A stretch of DNA of 48,461 bases from an uncultured archaeon (GCA_938091805.1 CALKGV010000081.1:1-48461); one strand, 5' to 3'. Shown: positions 8,769-17,899, counted from the first letter of the stretch. Notes: generated from the sequence alone by a model not told the origin. Numbers and translations: made by a program.

Positions 8769-9348
8769 AGACGGCGATGAAAACTAAGGCACATACACAT
8801 TGCAAGAAAAACTATGGAGATTCACAGAAGATCCAGGGTCTCTGAGCCGCGAAGCATTATCAGAAGCGAGAATCCCCCGACTTCAGCCATGGAGAATGTC
8901 AACTACGAATACATCATCCAAATGCTTGGAAAAGTCCTAAATAAACAGTTTATGCGTGCCATGAAACTTCCTGACTTTTCTTTCCTTTTGAAGAAAAGCG
9001 GATCCATCATTCATGCTGTTTTATAGTTTCTGGGTTGAGCCGTGATTTTTAGGTCGTGGCTTTTCAGCCTTTTGAAGTGTTCATCCCTTTTTAAGCGTCA
9101 TATTTTTTGAGATGGTTGTTGCAGCTATCAGCGGATCCTCGTCAGATAATTGAACGTATTAAACGCCTTCCTTTCGCTTTGAATTCTTACCTCAACAGAA
9201 ACCGAAAGAGTTGCGTATTTCACCAAATTTGCCACCACTAATCTTAACCATCTTGTTAAAAGCCCGCTTTAAACCTTTTAAGAAAGTAATCCCGTAATGA
9301 TGATGGAGAAGCCGCCGGAAAATATTTGGCTTAGAATCATTTTTATAT
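8769..9348. other. Spacer holding a toxin remnant
   Basis: The only interpretable content of this 580-base gap is the PIN-domain remnant listed separately and the promoter of the next gene. A plus-strand open frame at 8814-9026 has no ribosome binding site and no family resemblance, so I leave it out. The region from 9200 to 9300 shows nothing I can name. Confidence 0.4.
9011..9158 (-). pseudogene. VapC-type PIN-domain toxin remnant
   Basis: The minus strand reads 'LSDEDPLIAATTISKNMTL', which is the D-x-L-I-A-A-T-A strand-helix carrying a catalytic Asp of PIN ribonucleases. After a one-base shift it continues 'KRDEHFKRLKSHDLKIT', matching the usual (T)RDxxHFxRLxxLKI tail. Stops upstream (TAA) and the frameshift show that it is dead. 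No VapB antitoxin gene is seen. This is the C-terminal third of a toxin gene, typical of accessory debris. Confidence 0.7.
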
Positions 9349-10134
9349 ATGAGCACACATCAAGTGGCTGATGGAGTGGCTGATCGCTTGGTATGCGAGG
9401 TAAAAATTTATGAGAAGCCTCAATTGGGCAACCCAGTTCTGGTGGAGGGGCTTCCAGGCATAGGGTTGGTCGCGAACATAGCTGTTGCATACTTGATAAG
9501 AAAGCTGGACGCTAAACTCTTCGGTGAGATCAAATCCTCATATTTCCACGATGTCGCAGTTACCAATAAAAATGGTTTACTCACCTACCCAACCAATCAG
9601 CTTTACTATTATAAGGGTGAAAAAAGCAGACGCGATCTAATATTGCTTTATGGAAATACGCAAGCCCTTACCGCACGTGGACAATATGAGCTCTGCGGAT
9701 GCATACTTAAAACGGCTGAGAGCCTAGGATGCAGGCTCATCATAACCCTCGGCGGCTACAGACCTGGGAGGGGCGCTGTTAAACCACGCCTCTACTTCGC
9801 CGCCTCAGACCGCGATATGGCGAGAGAAGCCAAAGATCTAGGCGCTGAGCCTCTGAGAATTCAAATTTTCGGTTTAGCCGGACTGCTAATCGGCATGTGT
9901 AGACTACGCAGCCTTAAGGGCCTCTGTCTGCTCTCTGAAACGCCGGGAACCTATCCGGATAAGGAAGCAGCGCATGAGCTACTAAAAGCCCTATCAAGAA
10001 TCCTTGAAATAAAGGTTGATATAAGCGATCTAGGCGACCCTACGGATCTAATAAATGTTCTGCCGCCCTTCGATTTCGGAGCAGCAACTGAAAAAAGAAG
10101 TGTAAAACAGCCCATGCCAGAGTGGCTGATCTAA
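9349..10134 (+). CDS. PAC2-family protein (proteasome assembly chaperone-like)
   Basis: The protein has the PAC2/PbaB fold signature. The opening strand-loop is 'NPVLVEGLPGIGLVANIA', followed by 'LIRKLDAKLFGEI', 'LILLYGNTQAL' and the Gly-rich 'LIITLGGY'. Archaeal members act as ATP-independent chaperones associated with proteasome assembly or related regulators. Length (261) is normal. The start is uncertain. ATG 9349 lies 26 bases behind an AAATATTT box and could be leaderless, but TTTATATA overlaps it and would place transcription near 9372, favouring the in-frame GTG at 9376. It is a single gene, divergent from nothing and followed convergently by the Sm-like gene. Confidence 0.85.
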   Translation: MSTHQVADGVADRLVCEVKIYEKPQLGNPVLVEGLPGIGLVANIAVAYLIRKLDAKLFGEIKSSYFHDVAVTNKNGLLTYPTNQLYYYKGEKSRRDLILLYGNTQALTARGQYELCGCILKTAESLGCRLIITLGGYRPGRGAVKPRLYFAASDRDMAREAKDLGAEPLRIQIFGLAGLLIGMCRLRSLKGLCLLSETPGTYPDKEAAHELLKALSRILEIKVDISDLGDPTDLINVLPPFDFGAATEKRSVKQPMPEWLI

Positions 10135-10197
10135 AATAAATCTTAAGCCCTTACGCTAGCATAATCTTCATAATACGTTTCAGATTTCCGAGAGTTG

Positions 10198-10623
10198 CTA
10201 CTCACCCCTAGTTTCCTGCATGAACTGTTGATAAACCCTTTGCACCCTTTCAGCAGCCGGCCCTGTCCCTTCAACCACTCCCTCACGAGTCACTTTGACC
10301 CTGTCCATAACCCATATAAAACCCTCTTTTTCATAGAGCTTAACCATTCTTGGGAAAACCCTCTCTAGCCTCTCAGCAAGACCCTTAAGATCAAAGGGTT
10401 TTTCAATAGACAATATTTCGGCAACCCTGCTTCCGCTCAGTAAAATCTTAGGAATAAACCGCCCATTAGGATCCGTCGCATCGACCAAACATAGGCTTAA
10501 GCTCCCAGGGTCTATACCGACAAGTGTTCCAGTATATGTTTTCCCATCAATTGTTACAACATTAACTGTTTTATCAACAAATGAGGAAACCTCAACGACA
10601 AATCTTCTCTCAGCCGTGGACAT
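10198..10623 (-). CDS. Sm-like protein with C-terminal extension (SmAP3-type)
   Basis: The N-terminal 70 residues have the Sm1 pattern: 'VDKTVNVVTIDGKTYTGTLV' followed by 'GIDPGSLSLCLVDA' and an Sm2-like strand 'ILLSGSRVAEI'. The C-terminal half (about 75-141, with LAERLERVFP and FIWVMDRVKV) is an added alpha/beta domain. That two-domain layout matches SmAP3 proteins, which form RNA-binding ring assemblies in archaea. It is encoded on the minus strand immediately downstream of the nucleotidylyltransferase gene (58-base gap), so the two may be co-transcribed. Confidence 0.8.
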   Translation of the reverse strand: MSTAERRFVVEVSSFVDKTVNVVTIDGKTYTGTLVGIDPGSLSLCLVDATDPNGRFIPKILLSGSRVAEILSIEKPFDLKGLAERLERVFPRMVKLYEKEGFIWVMDRVKVTREGVVEGTGPAAERVQRVYQQFMQETRGE

Positions 10624-10681
10624 GATTTTTACTTCCCCACATGCGAATCTTACTATCTAATGCTCAATCATCTTTATTACT

Positions 10682-11968
10682 TTATTGTATGGATGGAAAA
10701 TTTCTGCGTTTGATTTGCTGCTCCAGAATAAGTATAGTGTTCGGTGGGACATCCCAATAGACGACTATGTTCGGACCAATCCAACTATTATTACCGATCG
10801 TTACCCCAGGCATGAAAAGCGTCCCAACGCCGGTCATAACATTATCCCCCATGATCACACCGATTTTTTCCCTCCCAGTATCCACAGGCTCGCCTTTAAT
10901 CCGCATTCTAATGGTTTTTTTATCAAAACGTAGATTTGCCGATATAGATCCAGCCCCTATATTGCATCCTTCGCCAATAATGCTGTCGCCAATGTATGAG
11001 AGATGCCCAATATGCACGTGATCCATTATTATGCTATTCTTAATTTCACAAGCGTTTCCAATTCTAACTTTTCTACCAATGCTGGTATATGGGCGTAAGT
11101 AGCAGTTCGGACCGATATCACTTCCATCACCTATGTAAACCGGGCCCTCAATGTAGGAGCCGGAGCGAAGTAGGGCGCCATAACCCACATAAACCTGACC
11201 CTTAATATGCGCCCCCTCCTCAACAACCCCCAGTATGCTCCGCTTAACCATCTTAAGAACACGAATATTAGCATCTAGGAGATCCCAAGGCCTTCCAATA
11301 TCAAGCCAGTCGCCTCCAGATATCTTCGCAACAGCTACGCTTTCACCATCCCTGAGGGCCAGACGGATCGACTCAGTTATTTCCAGCTCTCCTCTCTCAG
11401 AGGGGCTTGTGCGCCTTATTAAGTTAAAAATCTCAGGGGAGAACACGTATATGCCAGCATTAATCCAGTTGCCTAATGCAGCCTCAGGGGGCGGTTTCTC
11501 CAAGATATCCATGAGCCGCCCGCAATCCATTCTTAGGACACCATACTGCTCCGGGTTCTCAACCTGAACGGCGGCTAAAGTTGCTGTAGGCTTAGCCTTC
11601 TCATGAACTTCAAGAACGGGTTTTATGGCGTTAACTGACAGGAGGAGGTCGCCGTTGACGGCTAAAAAGTCTTCGCCGTCGACATGATTCTCCGAAGCAG
11701 CTATAGCGTCAGCTGTCCCTAAAACTTTTTCTTGCAGAACATAATTAATCTTAACATTGAACCGTTCCCCACTTCCAAAATGCTCCCTAATCACTTCATT
11801 CTTATAGTTGACAACGATCAGAATCTCCTCTATTCCCACCTCTTTAAGCGTACCTACGAGATGCTCCAGAACCGGTTTCCCGCCTAGGGGTATCATGTGC
11901 TTCGGGCGGGTAAAGGTTAATGGTCTAAGTCTTTGCCCCTCACCAGCAGCTAACACTACGGCTTTCAT
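10682..11968 (-). CDS. Bifunctional sugar-1-phosphate nucleotidylyltransferase/acetyltransferase (GlmU-like)
   Basis: The product opens with 'MKAVVLAAGEGQRLRPLT' and 'RPKHMIPLGGKPVLEH', the nucleotide-binding loop and Lys of sugar nucleotidyltransferases. It continues with 'FLAVNGDLL' (metal Asp) and 'WINAGIYVF'. From about residue 245 it has left-handed beta-helix hexapeptide repeats ('IGDGSDIGPNCYLRPYTSIG', 'IGAGSISANLRFD'), the acetyltransferase part. This fusion is characteristic of archaeal ST0452-like enzymes making UDP-GlcNAc or dTDP/UDP-sugars. ATG 11966-11968 is chosen over an upstream TTG because family members begin MKAVVLAAG. It supplies activated sugars for glycan synthesis, which fits the N-glycosylation theme elsewhere in the window. 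Confidence 0.92.
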   Translation of the reverse strand: MKAVVLAAGEGQRLRPLTFTRPKHMIPLGGKPVLEHLVGTLKEVGIEEILIVVNYKNEVIREHFGSGERFNVKINYVLQEKVLGTADAIAASENHVDGEDFLAVNGDLLLSVNAIKPVLEVHEKAKPTATLAAVQVENPEQYGVLRMDCGRLMDILEKPPPEAALGNWINAGIYVFSPEIFNLIRRTSPSERGELEITESIRLALRDGESVAVAKISGGDWLDIGRPWDLLDANIRVLKMVKRSILGVVEEGAHIKGQVYVGYGALLRSGSYIEGPVYIGDGSDIGPNCYLRPYTSIGRKVRIGNACEIKNSIIMDHVHIGHLSYIGDSIIGEGCNIGAGSISANLRFDKKTIRMRIKGEPVDTGREKIGVIMGDNVMTGVGTLFMPGVTIGNNSWIGPNIVVYWDVPPNTILILEQQIKRRNFPSIQ

Positions 11969-12043
11969 TGAGATTACCGTTATCAAAATAAAGATGGCAT
12001 GGAAATTGAATAAAAGATTTATGAATGCAATGCATAGAATATT

Positions 12044-12532
12044 TCATTTGTTTCCGGAAATCTTAGAAGTTAGATTTGCAATTGTGAATCCAAACTCTCT
12101 ACATAGCTCTTTGTCTTCCTCGCTTTCTGGAGCCCCAACTATCGCTAAGCCATAATGCTTATCCTCAGGATTACCCTTAACTATTATGCCATGAATAAGC
12201 AGCGCCTGCAATATCGACAATAGGGTTGTCTCGGCTCCGGTTGCTGTTCCACCGGAGGTTGTGAATGCGGCGCCAACCTTCCCCTCAAGTTTACCATGTA
12301 TTTTAACGCTTTCATCTATCAGAGCCTTTATTTTTGCACTCATGCCGCCGTAATATGTTGGTGAACCAACAATTATGCCATCAGCCCTTAAGAGATCATC
12401 CAGAGCAACATCATCAACCTTTTTAACTGCGCAGTCCACGCCTTTAACCCTTCTGATGCCCTCGGCAACCAGCAGAGCTGCTTTTTCAGTGTTTCCAGTT
12501 TTTGAATCATAAACTACAAGCACCATCACCAT
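12044..12532 (-). CDS. Flavodoxin / WrbA-type NAD(P)H:quinone oxidoreductase
   Basis: The FMN phosphate loop is visible near the N-terminus: 'VVYDSKTGNTEKAA'. It is followed by 'ADGIIVGSPTYYGGMSAKIK' and the Gly-rich 'AAFTTSGGTATGAETTL', the order seen in WrbA and multimeric flavodoxins. The start is set at ATG 12530-12532, with GGAGGG nine bases upstream. The upstream in-frame TTG would include the ribosome binding site in the protein. It should carry electrons or reduce quinones in the cytoplasm. It is encoded alone on the minus strand, with a short divergent region to the nucleoside hydrolase. Confidence 0.85.
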   Translation of the reverse strand: MVMVLVVYDSKTGNTEKAALLVAEGIRRVKGVDCAVKKVDDVALDDLLRADGIIVGSPTYYGGMSAKIKALIDESVKIHGKLEGKVGAAFTTSGGTATGAETTLLSILQALLIHGIIVKGNPEDKHYGLAIVGAPESEEDKELCREFGFTIANLTSKISGNK

Positions 12533-12694
12533 AATAACAATCCCTCCATTCAACAACCATCCATCTATAAGTATTGAATATTTATTGTTTTAATATATTG
12601 CACGCGCAAATAAATGCGTTTTCCACATTCACCTTCAACAAGATCCAATTAAATTTAATAATTTCAGAAATAAAAAAATAATCAAAAACAATAT

Positions 12695-13636
12695 GTGGAT
12701 TGGAGGGTGGAAACCTTAAGAAAGATAATTCTTGACACGGATATTGGTACAGACGTGGATGACGCCCTAGCCCTCACCTTAGCCATGAAATCTAGGCAGG
12801 ACGTTGATTTGCAGGCAGTAACGACCGTTCATGGAAATGTCGAATTAAGGTCCAGGATAGCTCTAAAACTTTTGAGGCTTGCAGGTTTAAAGAATATCCC
12901 GGTTGCTAGGGGAATAGAGCGCCCGCTGCTTATGGACAGACCGATCTTGGGATGGGGAGGCCACGAGGGGAGGGGCTTCCTAACATCTAAGGATGAAGCT
13001 TTAAATCCATGTGAGCAACACGCTGTTGACCTAATAATTTCGGAGGTGATGCGCATGAAAGGCGAACTCACATTGGTCTGCGTGGGGCCTTTAACAAATT
13101 TGGCGGCAGCGATCATTAAGGAGCCAAGGATAATAGATAATGTTAAGGGGGTTGTCATCATGGGCGGGGCCATAAGGCTTTTCAACGGCTTAAATCTCCC
13201 ATACAGAGAACACAATATCTTGTGCGATCCAGAGGCGGCAAAAATAGTCTTCAGCTCAGGCATGCCAATAACAATGGTTCCGCTTGATGTTACATTTAAA
13301 GTTTACATTGAGAGAGAAGATCTGGAGAGAATACGCGCAGTCGGAACCCCTCTGACAGATGCTGTAGCATCCATGATTGAAGATTACCTAAAGATCGTTA
13401 AAAGAAACTACACATGGCTTCACGATCCGCTTGCCTTAGCAACTCTGATAGATGAGAGCCTAGTGAAAACAATGAACATGAAGATACTTGTTGAAACTAG
13501 GGGTGAGTACACAACAGGGCTGACTTTGGCGTTGCCTGCTAAGCAGAATGATAAGCAAGGACAAGTGAAAGTTTGCGTTGATGTTGATGCCAATAGTTTC
13601 AGAAAATTATTCATGGAGAGAATATGTGCAAGATAA
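12695..13636 (+). CDS. Inosine/uridine-preferring nucleoside hydrolase
   Basis: The calcium-binding signature 'ILDTDIGTDVDDALAL' opens the protein. 'LVCVGPLTNLA', 'VVIMGGAI' and 'HNILCDPEAAKIVF' (Asn and Asp for ribose) follow, and 'WLHDPLALA' near residue 245 supplies the last metal Asp and a His. The enzyme cleaves the N-glycosidic bond of ribonucleosides for salvage in the cytosol. The start is unclear. GTG 12695 keeps the frame open, but the strong GGAGGG at 12702-12707 lies inside it, followed by no ATG, GTG or TTG at a good distance. GTG 12707 overlaps that element. The length (about 310) is normal for the family. Confidence 0.9.
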   Translation: MDWRVETLRKIILDTDIGTDVDDALALTLAMKSRQDVDLQAVTTVHGNVELRSRIALKLLRLAGLKNIPVARGIERPLLMDRPILGWGGHEGRGFLTSKDEALNPCEQHAVDLIISEVMRMKGELTLVCVGPLTNLAAAIIKEPRIIDNVKGVVIMGGAIRLFNGLNLPYREHNILCDPEAAKIVFSSGMPITMVPLDVTFKVYIEREDLERIRAVGTPLTDAVASMIEDYLKIVKRNYTWLHDPLALATLIDESLVKTMNMKILVETRGEYTTGLTLALPAKQNDKQGQVKVCVDVDANSFRKLFMERICAR

Positions 13637-13675
13637 TGTTGCCGCGTCTCCGCTTCTTCAGCCCTCAGGCACAGA

Positions 13676-14614
13676 TCAAGATTCCCGGCTGTAATACGGC
13701 TTCCTCACGTACTTAAATGCTTCCGTAGCAGCTATTATCGCCTGTCCAACCGCTGTACCAATCTGCTTTATGGGACACGCAGTCACATCGCCTGCGCCGT
13801 AAACGCCCTTAACATTAGTTCTTTGAAGCGCATCAACAATAATATAGCCTCCTTCATCAACCATTATCCCGGCTTTCTTAGCGAATTCGCTGTTTGGAAC
13901 CTCACCGACAGATATAAAGACCCCATCAACGCTCAGCTCCCTTTCATCGCCGGTCTCCCTGTTAAATAGAATGACGCTTCTAACCCTCGAGTCGCCTTCA
14001 ATGCGCCTAACCTCGGTATTCCATAGAATTTCAATCCCCCTCACAGCGAGATCCTTAACATAGATTTCATCAGCTCTCAACCGATCCCTCCGATGCGCTA
14101 GGTAAACCTTCGACGCTAGATTCGCCAGATAAATGGCTGAGATGGCGGCCGTATTTCCGCCGCCGACAACGAGAACCCTTAAGCCCTTAAAGAAGGCCCC
14201 ATCACATAAAGCACAATAGCTTACGCCTATCCCCTCAAACTCCTCTTCCCCTGGAACACCTAGCTTTTTATGCCTGGAGCCTGATGCTATTATAATTGAC
14301 TCAGCCATATAGTTTGCCGAACTAGTTTCAATAATCTTACATTCATTGTCCAATCTCAGCCTCTCAACCCCCTCAAACTCATGCACCTCAGCGCCGAACC
14401 TCCTGCATTGATCCAGCATTCTCCTCGCGAGATCTTCTCCGCTGACGCCCTTAGGGAAGCCCGGATAGTTCTCCACCCAGGGTATAATTACAAGCGTGCC
14501 ACCAGCCTGCTTCTCATCTAAAATGAGGGTTTTAAGCCCGCTTCTAGCGCCATAAATACCCGCTGTTAAGCCAGCTGCGCCCGCCCCAACAATTATTAAA
14601 TCCCATTTCTCCAT
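13676..14614 (-). CDS. trxB: Thioredoxin reductase (NADPH, FAD)
   Basis: The FAD-binding 'LIIVGAGAAGLTAGIYGARS', the redox pair in 'SYCALCDGAFF', the second nucleotide loop 'VLVVGGGNTAAISAIYLA' and the C-terminal FAD motif 'GVYGAGDVT' occur in the standard order and spacing. At 312 residues it is full length. The active-site CALC is a common archaeal variant of CATC. It reduces thioredoxin-like partners in the cytosol using NAD(P)H. No thioredoxin gene is adjacent. It diverges from archease across about 100 bases. Confidence 0.93.
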   Translation of the reverse strand: MEKWDLIIVGAGAAGLTAGIYGARSGLKTLILDEKQAGGTLVIIPWVENYPGFPKGVSGEDLARRMLDQCRRFGAEVHEFEGVERLRLDNECKIIETSSANYMAESIIIASGSRHKKLGVPGEEEFEGIGVSYCALCDGAFFKGLRVLVVGGGNTAAISAIYLANLASKVYLAHRRDRLRADEIYVKDLAVRGIEILWNTEVRRIEGDSRVRSVILFNRETGDERELSVDGVFISVGEVPNSEFAKKAGIMVDEGGYIIVDALQRTNVKGVYGAGDVTACPIKQIGTAVGQAIIAATEAFKYVRKPYYSRES

Positions 14615-14712
14615 AGATCATTCCTCCCCAAATTAATTGAATATACATCCGTAAAACTATTATTGCAAGTTAGAATATGCACTATTGTATAAGCCCTAAA
14701 GGGATCATACCT

Positions 14713-15156
14713 ATGGAAAAAGGTAAGACAGGGTTTGAGTTTCTGGAGCATATGGCGGACGCCTACATAGCTGCTTACGGCAGGGATCTTAATGAAGCAT
14801 TCGAGAACTCCGCCTTAGCAATGTTTGAGACTATGACGAGCACGTCTGATGTGAAGCATGTTATTGAGGAAGAAGTTGAAGTTGAGGGTGAAGATGAAAA
14901 ATCCTTACTCTACAATTGGCTTGAAGAACTCCTAGTAAGGTTTGAGGTTGAAAACATGCTGTACTCAAAATTCAAAATATTGGAGATGGAAAGAAAAAGA
15001 TGCGGCGGATTTAAACTTAAGGCTAAAATCTACGGCGAACCATTCGATCCGGAGAGGCATAAGCAAAAAGTCGGGATAAAAGCAGTAACCTACCATCGCA
15101 TGGAGATTGAGGAAAAGCCTGAGGGGGCTATTGTGAAATTCATACTTGACCTATGA
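14713..15156 (+). CDS. Archease (tRNA ligase RtcB activator)
   Basis: 'GFEFLEHMADAYIAAYGRDL' is the archease N-terminal signature (family: F..LEHTADa.i.a.G..l..aF), with a calcium-binding Asp. 'LYNWLEELLVRFE' and the closing 'GIKAVTYHRMEIE' are also diagnostic. Archease drives guanylylation and turnover of the RNA ligase RtcB in tRNA splicing, which is relevant here because the window contains an intron-bearing tRNA. I chose ATG 14713, giving 147 residues, the usual length, with AAGGGAT ahead. ATG 14677 would add 12 atypical residues. RtcB is not in the window. Confidence 0.9.
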   Translation: MEKGKTGFEFLEHMADAYIAAYGRDLNEAFENSALAMFETMTSTSDVKHVIEEEVEVEGEDEKSLLYNWLEELLVRFEVENMLYSKFKILEMERKRCGGFKLKAKIYGEPFDPERHKQKVGIKAVTYHRMEIEEKPEGAIVKFILDL

Positions 15157-15241
15157 AAAAGTTCACACGTTAATATACTTCTACATATTAGCAAACCTTA
15201 AAATACGCTGGAGCAAAAACCCTTTAGCTGTGACGGCTAAC

Positions 15242-15580
15242 ATGAGCCTTGAGGAAGCCAAGGAAATAATTAAAGACATTAGAAGTATCGGCCAAACATA
15301 TAGGGAAGCCTTTAACGCGATAAGTAATGTTTCCAGCGTAATTAAGCCCGTGAAACGCTTATTTAATGATGAAAAGAGCAGCTTGGGATCAAGGCTAATT
15401 ACTGCAGGTGTGGCTCTAATAGTGTTCCCAGAGCCAATCGCATCAGATATTATGGGTACAACATTAATAGCGGCTGGAACATTACTAAAGTGGATTAGAG
15501 AGCCGAATGTGGCGGACATATATAGGGAACTTAGGAAAATAAATAGGAGCTTAGGGAGCTTCAATAGAGAGATTTTCTAA
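15242..15580 (+). CDS. Small predicted membrane protein, unknown
   Basis: The likely start is ATG 15242 (MSLEEAKEII). The frame is open from 15146, but the extra residues look unstructured. About 112 residues comprise an N-terminal charged helix ('IRSIGQTYREAFNAI'), two hydrophobic segments ('SRLITAGVALIVFPE' and 'DIMGTTLIAAGTLL') and a basic C-terminal helix. No family is recognised. It follows archease closely, and its last 30 bases overlap the 3' end of marC on the other strand. Confidence 0.55.
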   Translation: MSLEEAKEIIKDIRSIGQTYREAFNAISNVSSVIKPVKRLFNDEKSSLGSRLITAGVALIVFPEPIASDIMGTTLIAAGTLLKWIREPNVADIYRELRKINRSLGSFNREIF

Positions 15581-16162
15581 CCCCTCTATGATGAATTGAA
15601 CAGCTATGGCCGCTATTAGGAGCGCCATAACCCTGGCGATCACTATTGAGCCGCTTCTTCCAAGCACCCTATAAATTGGCTCAATAAACCTCAGCGTCAA
15701 CCAGACTATTATAAACACAAGCACCACGGATATTATGGTGGTTAAAATCCCGCATGTTTCAAGGGTAATTATTGTGGTCGTTATAGCTCCTGGACCCGCA
15801 AGCAGCGGAACTGCTATTGGAACAACGCCTATACTTTCCGGCGATCTGGATTTTTCTTCCCATCCACCTATTACTAGAATCCTCACAGCAATTATAAGCA
15901 AGAGAATCCCGCCGGCTATCATAAAACTCTGCAGAGTTATCCCAAAAAAGCTCAGTATCTCTCTTCCAGCAAGAGCAAATGCCAAAAGCAGGATGAACCC
16001 CGTAATAGTAGCTGTGTGAAATATTCTTCTTCTGGAATCGCCGCTGATTCCCTCAGTCAAGCCTATAAATATCGGTATATTGCCAAAGGGATCAACAATT
16101 ATGAATAGAGATATGAAGCTCTTAGTTAAATCAGGAAGCATGCTCAGCAAATTTTCCATCAT
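15551..16162 (-). CDS. MarC-family integral membrane protein
   Basis: This 203-residue protein is almost wholly hydrophobic, with six predicted membrane helices. The signature N-terminal 'SLFIIVDPFGNIPIFIGLT' and the mid-protein 'VPIAVPLLAGPGAITTTI' are the two pseudo-repeated MarC motifs. Members lie in the cytoplasmic membrane. Their transport substrate is not established despite the historical antibiotic-resistance name. The gene is transcribed alone and overlaps the small membrane protein gene tail to tail. Confidence 0.92.
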   Translation of the reverse strand: MMENLLSMLPDLTKSFISLFIIVDPFGNIPIFIGLTEGISGDSRRRIFHTATITGFILLLAFALAGREILSFFGITLQSFMIAGGILLLIIAVRILVIGGWEEKSRSPESIGVVPIAVPLLAGPGAITTTIITLETCGILTTIISVVLVFIIVWLTLRFIEPIYRVLGRSGSIVIARVMALLIAAIAVQFIIEGLENLSIEAP

Positions 16163-16369
16163 ATGAAAACCTTTAGCATCCTCAATATTTTAGCTTAACT
16201 AGAGCGGACATGAAGATGGGGAGAAAAATATATATTATTGTGAATGAACATTGAATGAAAATATATAAAAGAATGTATGGAGGAATAAGACCTCCGCCTA
16301 AACCTCAAATCCACCATTCAAAGTAGAGATGCTGAAAATAAATTTAAAATAAATTTTGGAGGTGCATAA

Positions 16370-17899
16370 TTGTCCGAGAAAGACGAGGAAATAAGGTCAA
16401 TTGATGAAATCAATGAGAAAATAAAGCGTGGAGATGCCGTTGTACTAACAGCTGAAGAAATGATTAATCTTGTGGAGAGCAGCGGTCTCGAGGTTGCCGC
16501 CAAAGAGGTTGATGTCGTCACGTCCGGAACCTTTGGAGCAATGTGCAGCTCCGGCGTATTCTTGAATTTCGGGCATTCTGATCCGCCGATAAAGATGACG
16601 AGATGCTGGCTAAATGATGTTCCGGTATATAAGGGGCTTGCTGCTGTGGACGGTTATTTGGGAGCAGCCTCAATAAGTGAAACTAAGGGTTTTGAATATG
16701 GCGGCGGACACGTCATAGAGGATCTGGTTTCCGGCAGAGAGATTGATTTAAGGGCTGAATCTTACGGAACCGACTGCTACCCTAGGCGGCATATTGAGAC
16801 AGTAATAACTATTGACGATTTAAACCAGGCCACGCTTGTCAACCCGAGAAACTGCTATCAAAAATATGACGCTGCCGCAAATAGCTCCGATAGGGTTCTG
16901 TACACTTATATGGGCACGCTGCTGCCGAACTATGGGAACATAACCTTTTCAGGCGCTGGGCAACTAAATCCTCTATGTAAAGACCCTAACTATGAAACCA
17001 TTGGTTTCGGAACCAAAATCTTTCTAGGCGGCGGGATAGGCTACATAATCGGTGAAGGAACGCAGCATAATCCCACATCAGGTTTCGGCACCCTCATGGT
17101 TAAGGGAGACCTAAAGCAGATGAACAGTCGGTATCTACGCGGTGCATCCTTCCACAGGTATGGAACAACCCTGTATGTTGGGATAGGCATACCGATACCC
17201 ATCATAAATATGAGGGTTGCCGGGACAGCGGCGCTAAAAGACGATGAAATATATGTCGACATACGGGATTACGGCGCAGCGGTCAGACCCGACCTAAGGC
17301 CTGTGATAAAAAGGGTTTCATATGCTGAGCTCAGATCTGGGAAGGTTACAATTGGCGATAGGGATATCCCATCATCATCACTATCAAGCTATAAGATGGC
17401 AAGAGAAATAGCTGAAACCCTTAAAAAATGGATTCTGGAGGGAACGTTCTTCCTAACAAGGCCCATAGAACCCCTTCCAAAGCATGGGAAACCTAAGCCA
17501 TTAAAGGTAAAGGGCAGGGAACTGCGGGCTGGCGACATAATGAGCAGAAATGTCATAACTGCTAAGCCAAGCGATGACATCAAGGAAGTTGCTTTAAAAC
17601 TTGTCGAAAAGGGCATAGATCACTTGCCGGTCGTCGATGAGGAAGGCAAACTTGCTGGAATAGTTACCTCGTGGGATCTGGCTAGGGCTATAGCCCAGGA
17701 TAAAAGGAGACTGGAGGAAATAATGACTAGGAGGGTTATTGTCGCCTTCGAGAATGAGTCCATAGATGTCGTTGTGCGTAGAATGGCGCAGCATAATATA
17801 TCCGGCGTCCCAGTTGTGGACAGAATGAACAATGTTATCGGCATATTAACGACGGACGACATTTCAAGAAAAATCGTCGGGGGGAGAACCGCTTTATGA
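16370..17899 (+). CDS. L-aspartate semialdehyde sulfurtransferase (DUF39) with CBS pair
   Basis: This 509-residue protein has a DUF39 domain (about 10-375) and two CBS domains (about 385-505: 'AGDIMSRNVITAKPSDDI' and 'LEEIMTRRVIVA'). DUF39-CBS proteins in methanogens build homocysteine from aspartate semialdehyde and a persulfide-type sulfur. Cys59 in 'SGTFGAMCSSGVFLNF' and Cys136 in 'YGTDCYPRR' sit at the spacing of the two functional cysteines reported for the Methanosarcina protein, shifted by five. The start is TTG 16370 behind a perfect GGAGGTG; no ATG competes. It overlaps the next gene by four bases, so the pair is translationally coupled. The CBS pair may sense adenosine ligands such as SAM or ATP. 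Confidence 0.93.
   Translation: MSEKDEEIRSIDEINEKIKRGDAVVLTAEEMINLVESSGLEVAAKEVDVVTSGTFGAMCSSGVFLNFGHSDPPIKMTRCWLNDVPVYKGLAAVDGYLGAASISETKGFEYGGGHVIEDLVSGREIDLRAESYGTDCYPRRHIETVITIDDLNQATLVNPRNCYQKYDAAANSSDRVLYTYMGTLLPNYGNITFSGAGQLNPLCKDPNYETIGFGTKIFLGGGIGYIIGEGTQHNPTSGFGTLMVKGDLKQMNSRYLRGASFHRYGTTLYVGIGIPIPIINMRVAGTAALKDDEIYVDIRDYGAAVRPDLRPVIKRVSYAELRSGKVTIGDRDIPSSSLSSYKMAREIAETLKKWILEGTFFLTRPIEPLPKHGKPKPLKVKGRELRAGDIMSRNVITAKPSDDIKEVALKLVEKGIDHLPVVDEEGKLAGIVTSWDLARAIAQDKRRLEEIMTRRVIVAFENESIDVVVRRMAQHNISGVPVVDRMNNVIGILTTDDISRKIVGGRTAL

Noticed and set aside
8814-9026. 70-codon frame on the plus strand after the GH2 gene
   Set aside because: No start signal or family resemblance, and its end overlaps the VapC remnant on the other strand.
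16275-16328. 17-codon frame (MYGGIRPPPKPQIHHSK) ahead of the DUF39 gene, as a possible leader peptide
   Set aside because: It begins only a few bases after the TATA-like AAATATATAAAAG, so the message would start inside it. The hairpin GGAGG...CCTCC there is weak evidence alone.
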